Of a DNA stretch of 64,000 nt, positions 27,894 to 36,478 are shown piece by piece. Source of the stretch: an uncultured Shewanella sp. GTDB taxonomy: Bacteria > Pseudomonadota > Gammaproteobacteria > Enterobacterales > Shewanellaceae. The notes under the pieces were generated by a model, which was not told the origin of the DNA, did no database searches, and worked only from the letters and a program-made list of their open reading frames with translations. Position 1 is the stretch's first letter. The number at the start of each line of letters is the position of its first letter. The stretch covers positions 1 to 64,000 of the forward strand of contig NZ_CANMWS010000019.1 in NCBI RefSeq assembly GCF_947501665.1, in the 5' to 3' direction. The translations under genes were made by a program, and so were the position numbers.

Positions 27894-28045
27894 ATTAAAG
27901 CCTAGACGGTTAATCGTGAACGGGCCTATTTAGCTTAGTCAGTATTCCACAGATTTAAAAATAAAAAAAAGAATAATCAGTACGCAGAGTGATATTGTCG
28001 ATTTACGTGTTGATTATTCTAGTTTAACGATAGGCAAAGGCGAAC

Positions 28046-28522
28046 TTATTTACCCCAAGGGTTGCTTGAGTCCTGCGATGGTTTCGCTCGCTTCTCTCGA
28101 GTATTCACTGATGGTTTTTGCCCTCTATTGTTTCGCCCAGCGCTTTTTTGTTTGCTCATTGCTTTATAATCAGCTTCAGCCTTAGCACGCATTTCTGCGA
28201 CTAGCTCTAAGGTTAGCGCTTGAGGTTTACGAGGCATGATACCGTTGGCAAAGCCACGTTCACGAGGTTTGAGTTTAAATTGGCCAGCATTGGATTTTGG
28301 CATACGCTTGAAGCGGTACAGATAAAAATTTTCGACGCGCTCTCTAGCCCATTCTGTTTTTTTTAGAAATTTGATACATGCTGGGATGTTAGGATTAAGA
28401 TTAAAGCATTCTAAACGCAGAGCGGCATATAAAATTTTCCAATCGTAAAAATCGACTAACTCGGTGATCATGGTTTCAAGTTTTAAGCCATGTAATGGAT
28501 TATTTTGTTGTAGTTCGCTCAT
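28046..28522 (-). CDS. VF530/DUF2132 family protein with basic tail
   Basis: 158 aa starting at ATG 28522 (MSELQQNNPLHGLKLETMITELV); the frame extends further upstream without a better start. Residues about 1-75 form the VF530 (DUF2132) domain, with PLHG, YDWKILYAALRLECF, NIPACIKFLKKTEWARERVE and FYLYRF. VF530 proteins have been described as DNA-binding. The C-terminal half is rich in K, R, Q and S (for example KQKSAGRNNRGQKPS), typical of a disordered nucleic-acid-contacting tail. Divergent from ybiT across about 300 bp. Confidence 0.85.
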   Translation of the reverse strand: MSELQQNNPLHGLKLETMITELVDFYDWKILYAALRLECFNLNPNIPACIKFLKKTEWARERVENFYLYRFKRMPKSNAGQFKLKPRERGFANGIMPRKPQALTLELVAEMRAKAEADYKAMSKQKSAGRNNRGQKPSVNTREKRAKPSQDSSNPWGK

Positions 28523-28830
28523 GAATGTTCCCAATACCGCAAATAAAAGTGTCAAAATTAAGCTAACTAACTGATAAAGTTATGCGCTTAGAAAATATAT
28601 CTTAATAACATTTAAGTGCTATTTTCATATTATGTCGATATAGGTTGATATAATAACAATAAACAGTCTGTTTTGCTTCCTAAACCCGCTTAATCCTCGA
28701 CATATTAGCGATAACTTCTGTATAATTCGCGGCCTCTTATTTAATACTTACGCACATCTTATTCTGAGTTGGCTCGATAATATGCCGTTTTCAGAAAATA
28801 GGCCTGTCAGTAAACAGCTGGAACATTCCT

Positions 28831-30441
28831 TTGATCTCTACCGCGAACATCACAATGCAATTTGGCCCAGAGCCATTATTTGAAAATATCTCAGCCAAAT
28901 TTGGTCACGGAAACCGTTATGGTTTAATTGGCGCAAATGGTTGTGGTAAATCCACTTTCATGAAAATTTTGAGTGGTGAGTTGTCGCCGACGTCGGGTAA
29001 TGTTTCTATCACGCCGGGTCACAAAGTGGGTACCTTAAGTCAAGATCAATTTGCCTTTGAGCAATACAGTGTCATTGATACTGTGATCATGGGTGACGCT
29101 AGATTGTGGGAAGTGAAACAAGAGCGGGATCGTATTTATGCCTTGCCAGAAATGAGCGAAGAAGATGGTATGAAAGTCGCCGAACTTGAAAGTGAATTTG
29201 CTGAAATGGATGGCTATAGCGCCGAGAGTCGAGCCGGTGAGATTTTATTAGAGGCCGGTATTGAAGAAGACTTGCATTTTGGTTTAATGCAGCAAGTGGC
29301 GCCGGGTTGGAAGTTGCGTGTGTTACTGGCGCAAGCCCTGTTTTCTAATCCTGACATTTTGTTGCTTGATGAGCCCACTAACAACTTGGATATACACACT
29401 ATTAACTGGTTAGCGGGTGAGCTGAATAAACGTAAGTGCACTATGATCATTATTTCTCATGATAGACACTTCTTAAACACTGTGTGTACTCATATGGCCG
29501 ATATTGATTATGGCGAACTGAGGATCTATCCAGGTAACTATGAATATTACATGGAAGCGGCGGCGTTAATTCAAGAGCAGTTGCTAGCGGGTAATGCTAA
29601 AAAGAGTGCTGAAATGGACGAATTACAAGATTTTGTGAATCGTTTTGGGGCCAACGCTTCTAAAGCTAAACAAGCCAGCTCACGTGCGAAGAAATTAGAA
29701 AAAATTAAACTGGATGATGTGAAAGCATCAAGTCGTATGACCCCATCATTAAGTTTTCAAGAGGGCAAGAAGATGCACCGCCAAGCCTTGATCCTTGAAC
29801 AACTCGGCCATGGATTTGATGATGAAATATTATTTGAAGGTGGTGAGCTGATCCTTGAAGCGGGTGCTAAGCTGGCTGTCATTGGTGAAAGCGGCGTTGG
29901 AAAATCCACTCTATTACGTTGCTTAGTGAATGAACTTTCCCATAATCAAGGCGTGATTAAGTGGTCTGAAAATGCGGCTATTGGCTATTGCCCACAAGAC
30001 AGTACTGTGGATTTTGACAATGATTTGAATTTATTTGATTGGATGTCGCAGTGGCGTACGCCAAAGCATAACGATCTCATGGTGAGAGGAATGTTAGGGC
30101 GATTATTGTTTACAGAAGATGATATTAATAAAAAAGCCAAAAACTGTTCGGGTGGTGAGAAAAATCGTCTTTTATTTGGTAAGTTAATGATGATGGATAT
30201 CAATGTATTAGTGATGGATGAGCCCACTAACCATATGGATATGGAAGCGATTGAAGCACTCAATAATGCCCTTAAAGTGTTTGAAGGTACCCTTATTTTT
30301 GTGAGTCACGACCGTGAGTTTGTCAGTTCATTGGCCACGCGCATTATTGATGTAAAAGATAAAAAGCTGGTGAGCTTTCATGGCACCTTTGATGAATACC
30401 TAGCGAGTCAGGATGCGCAGCAAGATCAAAAAGTGGCTTAG
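28831..30441 (+). CDS. ybiT: ABC-F family ATPase YbiT
   Basis: 536 aa, soluble tandem ABC ATPase of the ABC-F class that acts on ribosomes rather than in transport. Two Walker A motifs (IGANGCGKSTFM and IGESGVGKSTLL) and two DEPTNNLD/DEPTNHMD Walker B regions flank the ABC-F linker. Similarity to E. coli YbiT runs from the first residues (MISTANITMQFGPEPLFENIS). The start is an unusual TTG at 28831, with GGAACATTCC upstream; no ATG gives the correct N-terminus. Followed by a strong terminator. Single gene, divergent from the VF530 gene. Confidence 0.95.
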   Translation: MISTANITMQFGPEPLFENISAKFGHGNRYGLIGANGCGKSTFMKILSGELSPTSGNVSITPGHKVGTLSQDQFAFEQYSVIDTVIMGDARLWEVKQERDRIYALPEMSEEDGMKVAELESEFAEMDGYSAESRAGEILLEAGIEEDLHFGLMQQVAPGWKLRVLLAQALFSNPDILLLDEPTNNLDIHTINWLAGELNKRKCTMIIISHDRHFLNTVCTHMADIDYGELRIYPGNYEYYMEAAALIQEQLLAGNAKKSAEMDELQDFVNRFGANASKAKQASSRAKKLEKIKLDDVKASSRMTPSLSFQEGKKMHRQALILEQLGHGFDDEILFEGGELILEAGAKLAVIGESGVGKSTLLRCLVNELSHNQGVIKWSENAAIGYCPQDSTVDFDNDLNLFDWMSQWRTPKHNDLMVRGMLGRLLFTEDDINKKAKNCSGGEKNRLLFGKLMMMDINVLVMDEPTNHMDMEAIEALNNALKVFEGTLIFVSHDREFVSSLATRIIDVKDKKLVSFHGTFDEYLASQDAQQDQKVA

Positions 30442-30468
30442 CATTTTTTGCTGAAAACCTTTTTAATT

Positions 30469-30503
30469 AAGGCTGGTGAGTTTACCTTACTGGCCTTTTT
30501 TAT
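30469..30503 (+). terminator. Rho-independent terminator of ybiT
   Basis: AAGGCTGGTGAG / CTTACTGGCCTT arms pair with G-U wobbles around a TTTAC loop and are followed by TTTTATTT. It overlaps the last codons of the convergent AraC gene, so the two genes share sequence at their 3' ends. Confidence 0.85.
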
Positions 30504-31533
30504 TTCGCATTTTAGCCTGAGTTCTTTGTGCTTCAGGTGTTGTACCACTCCATATATGAAATGCCCTGAAAAAAGAACTGGTTTCTTCATATCCCAGTAA
30601 TAGTGCAATTTGTGAAAATGGAATATTAGATTGAGTGATGTAATGGTGTGCGAGCTTTTCTCTTACCTGTAACAAGATTTTTTTATAATTTGTATTTTCA
30701 TCTTTCAGACGTCGCTGTATTGTCCTTGGGCTGATATATATCCTCTCAGCCAATGCTTGAATGGTTGTTTGTCCACTGGGTAACATTTCTAAAAGTTGTT
30801 GATAAACATTATCTTTCATTGATTCTGTTGCATTGAAATTTGATAGGCGTTTTCGTAGTTCTGGTTCAAAAAATTCCCACATTCGAGCATTGCTGCTGAT
30901 AAAGGGCTTATTCAGATCATTTTGATGAAAAGAGATGACAATATTAGATGAGTGATGACGCGAACAACCAAAAAATGTGCCGTAGTCCTCTGTCAGTAAT
31001 TGTGTGGAGGGGGCTGAAACAGCATAAGGAGTAATATGCTCTCTTAACGCCATGCGGGCAAATTGAAGTAAGAAAACCATGTCAATGAGGAGCATTGCAT
31101 CTGGCATGCTCGTTAAGCCTTGTTGATGACTAATATGCACATGACATAATGTTGTAGTCTCTTTTATTGTTAATTTCATCGGACATAGTAGGGGCTTAAA
31201 TAAAATAATTCGTTGCAAAGCAATACGCAAATTCGGACTGCAGTAGGCGGCAAAAAAAGGAGGCTCAAAAAAATCGCTAGTCATATAATTTGCTGCAAGG
31301 AGTGGGAAGTGCTCACTTTTAAATACATCTTCTATGGCATACCAAAGACGTAAATAGCCATCAGTGTTTAAGTAGGCTTCTGTTTGAGAAAATAGATTTG
31401 ATGGCAGCTTGGCATGCTTTAAAATTAAGGTGTGATCTTTTCCCAATAAGTTGAGTAATGTTTTCCAGGTTGGACTCACAATATAATGTCCTTGTCGAGA
31501 GAGGTAGCTGTATTGAGAGGACGTTTGGATCAT
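30487..31533 (-). CDS. AraC family transcriptional regulator
   Basis: 348 aa. The N-terminal half (about 15-205) resembles the arabinose-binding-type ligand domain found in OruR/AraC-like regulators (YLRLWYAIEDVF); the C-terminal HTH_18 domain (about 245-335) shows two helix-turn-helix units, LAERIYISPRTIQRRLKDENTNYK and FSQIALLLGYEETSSFFRAFHIWSGTTPEAQR. The ligand is unknown. It lies 69 nt downstream of a reductase gene on the same strand and probably controls that gene or another nearby. No signs of damage. Confidence 0.92.
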   Translation of the reverse strand: MIQTSSQYSYLSRQGHYIVSPTWKTLLNLLGKDHTLILKHAKLPSNLFSQTEAYLNTDGYLRLWYAIEDVFKSEHFPLLAANYMTSDFFEPPFFAAYCSPNLRIALQRIILFKPLLCPMKLTIKETTTLCHVHISHQQGLTSMPDAMLLIDMVFLLQFARMALREHITPYAVSAPSTQLLTEDYGTFFGCSRHHSSNIVISFHQNDLNKPFISSNARMWEFFEPELRKRLSNFNATESMKDNVYQQLLEMLPSGQTTIQALAERIYISPRTIQRRLKDENTNYKKILLQVREKLAHHYITQSNIPFSQIALLLGYEETSSFFRAFHIWSGTTPEAQRTQAKMRNKKGQ

Positions 31534-31602
31534 GAGGGCCTTATTTTATCTCAATTTATTGTTTATTGAGTATATACAAGATCCCCTCAGAACCGTGAAA
31601 AT

Positions 31603-32655
31603 TTATAATACTTTATGGTCGAGTAATTGCTGAAAGAAATCTTCCATGGTCTGCTGTAACGGTCGATAATGCATGTTTAAATCTCGTTTGCTTTTATTGT
31701 TATCGCCATTCCAAGGAACATTGACGTTACGTGCTATCATTTTACGAGAGAGTGCTTTATTAGCTAATGGGCCAATGAGCCACAGCAGCCATTTAGGTAG
31801 CGGTTTACGGGGTAGGGGATATTGATTTCCGTATTTAGGGATTAACGTCTGGGCTAAATCGAATAAAGTGGTGTTATGGCCTGAAATAATATAGCGACCT
31901 GTTGCGTTAGCCATAAAAGCGGCTTTAATATGTGCATCTGCCAAATCTCGAACATCCACGACGCCGAGCCCCCATTTAGGGGCTCCCATTTTCATTGTGC
32001 CATCACCCATTTGGCGAATGGTATTGAAACTCTCAGACTGTAAATGAAGTTTCAGTCCTGGGCCAAAGACAGCTGAAGGGTTAAGTACAATGAGTTTCCA
32101 TCGAGATTGATTTCTATAGATGTTCCATGCCGCTTTTTCTGCTAACGTTTTGGAAAAAGAATAAGCTTGATGATGAAGTGACGAGGTTTGGTTCCAGTCG
32201 CTTTCAGTAAAAATATCTTGGGGTGATTGTTTTATATCAGCGTTATCGCCAGCAATGGCAACACAGCTGCTGGTTAAGATAATTCGTTTAACGGATGTGA
32301 TTTGATTGGCGCTGTGTAATATATTTTTTGTCCCTTCCAAGGCGGGTTCAATGAGATCTTTTGAGGGATTTTTCGTATTCATAATGAAAGGTGAAGCCGT
32401 ATGGATGACAATTTCACATCCTTGCATCGCGGCGGTATAAGAACCTTCTTGCAGTAAGTTTGCTTCAAAAAATTTAATGTCCCCCTCACTTTTTTCAGCT
32501 AATGCTATTAAATCATTTAATTTTTTACTATTTTGAGTATTTCGAATGGGTGCGTGAACTGTGATCCCTTCTTCGAGTAGCCGCTTGACTAATACACCTG
32601 CCACGTAACCCGTTGCCCCTGTGACCATGACTGGGTTTTGTTTATTAATCTTCAT
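31603..32655 (-). CDS. NAD(P)-dependent reductase, extended SDR (dihydroflavonol-4-reductase-like)
   Basis: 350 aa. The Rossmann motif is TGATGYVAGVLVKRLLEEG at the N-terminus; the catalytic YxxxK is YSFSKT at about residue 168 following the SSCVAIAGD serine. This fits extended SDRs of the 3-beta-HSD/DFR type that reduce aldehydes or ketones. The precise substrate is not predictable. Start ATG at 32655 and the gene is transcribed toward the AraC regulator, 69 nt away, suggesting that they form one unit. Confidence 0.88.
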   Translation of the reverse strand: MKINKQNPVMVTGATGYVAGVLVKRLLEEGITVHAPIRNTQNSKKLNDLIALAEKSEGDIKFFEANLLQEGSYTAAMQGCEIVIHTASPFIMNTKNPSKDLIEPALEGTKNILHSANQITSVKRIILTSSCVAIAGDNADIKQSPQDIFTESDWNQTSSLHHQAYSFSKTLAEKAAWNIYRNQSRWKLIVLNPSAVFGPGLKLHLQSESFNTIRQMGDGTMKMGAPKWGLGVVDVRDLADAHIKAAFMANATGRYIISGHNTTLFDLAQTLIPKYGNQYPLPRKPLPKWLLWLIGPLANKALSRKMIARNVNVPWNGDNNKSKRDLNMHYRPLQQTMEDFFQQLLDHKVL

Positions 32656-32849
32656 CGCTATATTACCCTAAAGTGTTATTTGATAGGGTGAAGTTTATGT
32701 CGTGTTTTAATGAAGCGCATTCGCAAACGATGACAGTCGATGTGCAAAGCCCGCCAATTTTCAGTTATCGATGGCACGATTAAGTTAAAGCTGTGCGAAA
32801 TGCACTTTCTTGTTAAGATCAGGCATTATGTAATTCTAATAGCGAGTGA

Positions 32850-33269
32850 ATGATGTTGGTTAAAAAAAGTATTTGGCATGCTCAGGTGAGAGATTATGAG
32901 CTAGATAGCCAAGGAATCGTGAATAATGCGAATTACTTGCATTATTTTGAGCATGCTCGGCATCAAGCGCTAGCACAGGATTTAGGGATTACCTTTATTC
33001 ATTATCAGCAGCAAGGTATTGATTTTGTTATGTCTGAAGTCAATATAAAGTATGCGGCGTCATTGTACTCTGAGGATAATTTCCGTCTTGAAACCATTTT
33101 TACTGTTCAGGGACGACTTAGGATCATAGCTGAACAACAGATTTTCATTGATGAAAAGTTAATTGCTTCTGCAAAAACGACCGTCGTTTGCTTTGACAGA
33201 AAAAAGGGTAAGCCTGTAATGCCAAAAGAAGTCTTGAATGCAATTATTGGGTTGCAGCTTGCTAGCTGA
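32850..33269 (+). CDS. Acyl-CoA thioesterase, hotdog fold (4HBT/FadM-like)
   Basis: 139 aa, single hotdog domain. The catalytic-helix pattern is VRDYELDSQGIVNNANYLHYFEHAR (about 12-36), with the Asp in DSQG and the N-x-x-N-Y-L of FadM/YbgC relatives; the beta strand VMSEVNIKYAASLY follows. Family members hydrolyse acyl-CoA esters. It is divergent from the reductase gene and 75 nt before acyP. Two ATGs are adjacent (32850, 32853); either could start the protein. Confidence 0.87.
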   Translation: MMLVKKSIWHAQVRDYELDSQGIVNNANYLHYFEHARHQALAQDLGITFIHYQQQGIDFVMSEVNIKYAASLYSEDNFRLETIFTVQGRLRIIAEQQIFIDEKLIASAKTTVVCFDRKKGKPVMPKEVLNAIIGLQLAS

Positions 33270-33344
33270 AAACTTTTAGACTTTAGTGTGCAATATGACC
33301 AGTTTTCTTTGAGAAAAGCATATTGACATTTTTAGGAGGTGAGA

Positions 33345-33617
33345 ATGCTGGTACGAACGTTAAAAGCGATTGTGTGGGGTCGAGTGCAAGGCGTCTTTTA
33401 CCGTGCTTCGACAAAAGAGGCTGCAATTGCGCTGAGGCTTAATGGCTATGCTAAAAATCTTATAAATGGTGACGTTGAAGTCGAAGTTACCGGGCAAGAG
33501 CCGCAATTAATGGCGTTAATTGAATACTTAAAGCAAGGCCCTGTACAAGCTCAAGTGAAAAGCGTGACTTGGGAGTATATTGAAACGGTACATTTTGAGG
33601 GGTTTCGCATCAAATAA
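33345..33617 (+). CDS. acyP: Acylphosphatase
   Basis: 90 aa. The start is ATG 33345 behind a strong AGGAGGT Shine-Dalgarno, not the GTG at 33339. Family signature GRVQGVFYRAST (phosphate-loop Arg) and the catalytic Asn in GYAKNLINGDVEVEV are both present. It hydrolyses carboxyl-phosphate bonds such as acetyl phosphate. Length is typical. Confidence 0.95.
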   Translation: MLVRTLKAIVWGRVQGVFYRASTKEAAIALRLNGYAKNLINGDVEVEVTGQEPQLMALIEYLKQGPVQAQVKSVTWEYIETVHFEGFRIK

Positions 33618-33952
33618 GCGCGTTTCACGGGCAACAGAGATAAGGTTTTTGTTTAACGCTTTATGCCTGTTGCTAAGAGTAGGGGAGGAGTGAGAGTTAG
33701 GAGTGGGAGAGTTGTTCGTATCATTAAATGAATTGTTTTCTATTTTATGATTAACCTTTATTTATCTTAGTTTTGTCTATTTAACCTAACTCTTTATTTA
33801 ATTTGAAATAAATGGCCACTACTTTTGTGAACATTTGTAAAGAGTGCTACAGGCCTTTGCGCTATATAATCGATTAAGTCATTCTGCACCTTTCTTAAAT
33901 TGAGTGTGATCCATTCATTTTTTAATTTAATGACAAGTATTAGGAGATGTTT
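33618..33952 (+). other. Intergenic region upstream of sodC
   Basis: About 335 bp with no gene. It is AT-rich, with a purine-rich tract (about 33680-33710) and must contain the sodC promoter. I see no riboswitch or clear operator. Confidence 0.5.
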
Positions 33953-34525
33953 ATGACTAAGCGACCTTTAACTGCTTTACTGGGCGCAATAATGAGTGTG
34001 GGATTGGTGTCAACCAGCATGGCAAGTAGTATGTCAGCGGTGAACACTCATGAGGCGGTATCGGCTGATATTCGCCCACTAAATCAACAAACCGAAAAAA
34101 TTATGATGAGTACGGTAACTAGCGATATGACAGCCCATTCAGTAGGCTATATCACTGCAAAAGATACCCCAGAAGGTTTGTTACTTACTCCACATCTAGT
34201 TGGCATCCCAACTGGGTTTCATGGATTTCATGTACATACACAGCCCAGCTGTGCCGATAATGGACATGCCGCTGGTGGGCATTTAGATCCACAAAAAACA
34301 AACGTTCATTTAGGGCCCTATGGTAATGGGCATTTAGGGGATCTCCCTGTATTGTATGCAAATCAGCAAGATCAAATTAGTGGATCTGTTATTGCCCCTA
34401 AATTGACATTAGCTAAGTTAAAAGGTCACTCGTTGATGATCCATTTAGGTGGAGATAATTACTCAGATAATCCAGCTAAACTTGGCGGTGGTGGGACACG
34501 CTTTGCTTGTGGTGTGATTAAATAA
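33953..34525 (+). CDS. sodC: Superoxide dismutase, Cu-Zn (periplasmic)
   Basis: 190 aa. ATG 33953 is 6 nt after AGGAG; the ATG at 33947 touches that ribosome-binding site and is rejected. Signal peptide about 1-25, then an unusual spacer of about 20 residues before the SOD domain. Copper ligands H93 and H95 are in FHGFHVHTQPSC, the structural cysteine C100 pairs with C186 near the C-terminus (RFACGVI), and GHAAGGHLDP plus HLGPYGNGHLGD carry the remaining metal ligands. Expected in the periplasm, removing superoxide. The active-site arginine is retained in GGGGTRFACG. Confidence 0.95.
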   Translation: MTKRPLTALLGAIMSVGLVSTSMASSMSAVNTHEAVSADIRPLNQQTEKIMMSTVTSDMTAHSVGYITAKDTPEGLLLTPHLVGIPTGFHGFHVHTQPSCADNGHAAGGHLDPQKTNVHLGPYGNGHLGDLPVLYANQQDQISGSVIAPKLTLAKLKGHSLMIHLGGDNYSDNPAKLGGGGTRFACGVIK

Positions 34526-34680
34526 CCTGAACCCAGATTAAGCTGCGCCGTTCAATATCGCTATTTTGGCCCCTATCTGTGTTGTGCTTTCTACTCATAG
34601 TGGGCTATTAGGCATAACCTTCGCCTTGATATCGATAAAAATATTGGTATTTAGCAAAAGTGTGGATAAAACCAAATTAA
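34523..34680 (+). repeat. Dispersed repeat, copy 2
   Basis: The body 34554-34662 matches 14803-14915 with scattered differences. It is preceded by TAACCTGAACCCAG (34523-34536), an inverted form of the 25-bp repeat core, and followed by TGTGGATAAAACCAAATTAA (about 34661-34680), which recurs at 39141-39160 beside the truncated Rhs fragment. The element sits immediately after the sodC stop codon. No coding potential is recognised. Confidence 0.7.
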
Positions 34681-34985
34681 GCCTCTAATCAACCCAAGCA
34701 TCAAAGTGATGCTTATTCTTAATTTATAGCGCGCTAAATATTAACATGCACCTTGAAGTATTACGGGCATAAAAGGTGAGTTTCAACTGAGTACTGAAGT
34801 CGTTATGTGTCCAATTATTATGGAAAATAGGCAGTTTTAAAGGTAATCATCTGTTCTGCTTAGATTGCCATAATAACCGACCCACTTAATCAATCAGCTC
34901 ATATCAATTGAACTTAAAGACGTTTTCAATCGCTTTTAGGTTTTGTTATGAGTTTCATTAAAGTGTCGCTATTTCTGCATTAGGA
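34681..34985. other. Intergenic remainder before the eCIS-core gene
   Basis: About 305 bp without a recognisable gene. It contains a short inverted repeat AAGCATCAAAGTGATGCTT at about 34699-34717 (AAGCATCA/TGATGCTT), possibly a terminator for sodC, but without a T-tract beyond TATTC. No other structure is apparent. Confidence 0.4.
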
Positions 34986-36089
34986 TTATTGTTTTTTTAA
35001 CTTTGTCAAATCCGATGGTTTCCCCATATTCACTTTTCCAGATGTATAGATATGTTTTCCACCATCATGAACTTTCATTTCTACTGCAGTCACTACTGTA
35101 TTTAAAGCATTGCGCACATTTGCTATTGGTGCCCTATTAACATCTATCTTTTCTGCAGTCTGTAACCATTTTGGATTATAGCTAGGTGATTTTCCGCTTC
35201 CTCCAAGAATTGTCGTCCCCCAAGGTTTGTCAGTTGTGTTCACATTTACCTCATAAGTTCCATCAGGTACATTGATATTGTTTACTGCTCTTTGTGCATT
35301 TTGCTCAATATTTGTCCAAGCATTCTCTCGTGCGTTATTCCATAATGTCAATCTTCCTGTATCGTTTCCTCCATCCCACGCAGCTTTTATTAAATGCCCC
35401 CATATGAATCCATTGTTGGGGTCTAATAAGTTTTTACTCGTATTGTCAACGGGTGAAACCCTTACTCTCGTGTTATTAATGGTAGCTGGTGTAACTGACA
35501 CTCCTCTTGTCTGCCAACTTCCATGTAATTTTTCTATTTCGCCTTTGATTGCCTTGAGCTGAATGGCTTCAGGACGATTATCGGCAACCCCAAAACCGGA
35601 CTTGACACGACTTTTATTCTCTTTAGGCTGCATTTGTAGTGCTTGAGCGCCCATGACATCCGCCTCTTTTTCAAGTTCGGCATTGTCATTAATTGCCATA
35701 CCGCCAACTGTGTTGGTGGGTTTGACTCGCCCTTGAGCTTGCTGCACAACATGAGCCAGTTCATGAGGCAAATGTTTCTCTTGACCAGCGCCTAAATGAA
35801 TTTCACTTCCTTGTGCATACGCATGAGCTTGAAATATGGCTGGTTTCGATGAGTTATAATGGACTTTGACATGATCCAGGCTCATGCCTGATAAGTGCTC
35901 CATACCGTTTTTTAAATGATCAGGTAAATCTGTATTTTTCGGCTTCAATTGTAAATGAGCAATATTGTGCCCCGGCCCTTTAGAGACCTTTTGCCTAATC
36001 GTTGTTGAAGGTTTTTGCTCAGTTAATTGATGTATTACTGAGTCTTGGTACACTTGTGTATTCTTAGTTTTCGTTTGATAAGTTGGCAT
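34986..36089 (-). CDS. eCIS-core (DUF4157) protein with distinct C-terminal domain
   Basis: 367 aa, starting ATG 36089 behind AAAGGAG; the longer frame to 36116 lacks this spacing. Residues about 55-125 form the DUF4157/eCIS-core domain: HLSGMSLDHVKVHYNSSKPA, AHAYAQGSEIHLG and the metallopeptidase-like HELAHVVQQ (His109, Glu110, His113). Residues 131-150 (NAELEKEADVMGAQAL) are the usual helix after it. The C-terminal part (about 175-367) is a separate domain I do not recognise; WGHLIKAAWDGGND (230-243) with downstream Asn residues recalls HNH-like nuclease toxins, but this is weak. No signal peptide. DUF4157 proteins are often linked with extracellular contractile injection systems or toxin delivery; no structural eCIS gene is in this window. 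Confidence 0.8.
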   Translation of the reverse strand: MPTYQTKTKNTQVYQDSVIHQLTEQKPSTTIRQKVSKGPGHNIAHLQLKPKNTDLPDHLKNGMEHLSGMSLDHVKVHYNSSKPAIFQAHAYAQGSEIHLGAGQEKHLPHELAHVVQQAQGRVKPTNTVGGMAINDNAELEKEADVMGAQALQMQPKENKSRVKSGFGVADNRPEAIQLKAIKGEIEKLHGSWQTRGVSVTPATINNTRVRVSPVDNTSKNLLDPNNGFIWGHLIKAAWDGGNDTGRLTLWNNARENAWTNIEQNAQRAVNNINVPDGTYEVNVNTTDKPWGTTILGGSGKSPSYNPKWLQTAEKIDVNRAPIANVRNALNTVVTAVEMKVHDGGKHIYTSGKVNMGKPSDLTKLKKQ

Positions 36090-36116
36090 TGTCTCTCCTT
36101 TCTTTTTATTTCTCAT

Positions 36117-36478
36117 TATGTACTTTTTTATTAAGATTAAGCCTAGTCGATTTGTCGCTTTAAAGAAAAAAAGAAGAAAAAGAAGAAAAAGAAAGAATAT
36201 TGAATAGGCGAGTGATAAGTATTAATAGAGAATAGCTAAGAATACCCTATAAAAACAACTGTGGGTTGCTTGATTCGTATTTGGGTTGTAATGATTTTAT
36301 TCAACTCATTATCAACCCAATAGTAAACCCATGTGATAAACGCTGCCAATGGCATACCTTATATACACTTCCTTATGGCTTAGATACCCAATAAGTAAGA
36401 GCGGATCACGTTTTCTTTAAGGTCATTTAAAAGTCGAGCATAAGGTTAATATATTAACCCTATGCTCCTATCACCCTA
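36117..36478. other. Intergenic region with purine-rich GAA-type repeats
   Basis: About 360 bp between the S8 protease stop and the eCIS-core start. It contains a short low-complexity run of AGAAGAAAA-type units at about 36164-36196, plausible as a slippage-prone tract. I see no gene. Both neighbouring genes are on the minus strand; the promoter of the eCIS-core gene should lie here upstream of 36089, that is at higher coordinates. Confidence 0.45.

Noticed and set aside
34986..36089. Claim that this locus encodes a full contractile injection system
   Set aside because: No sheath, tube, spike or baseplate gene is seen; only one eCIS-core protein is present.
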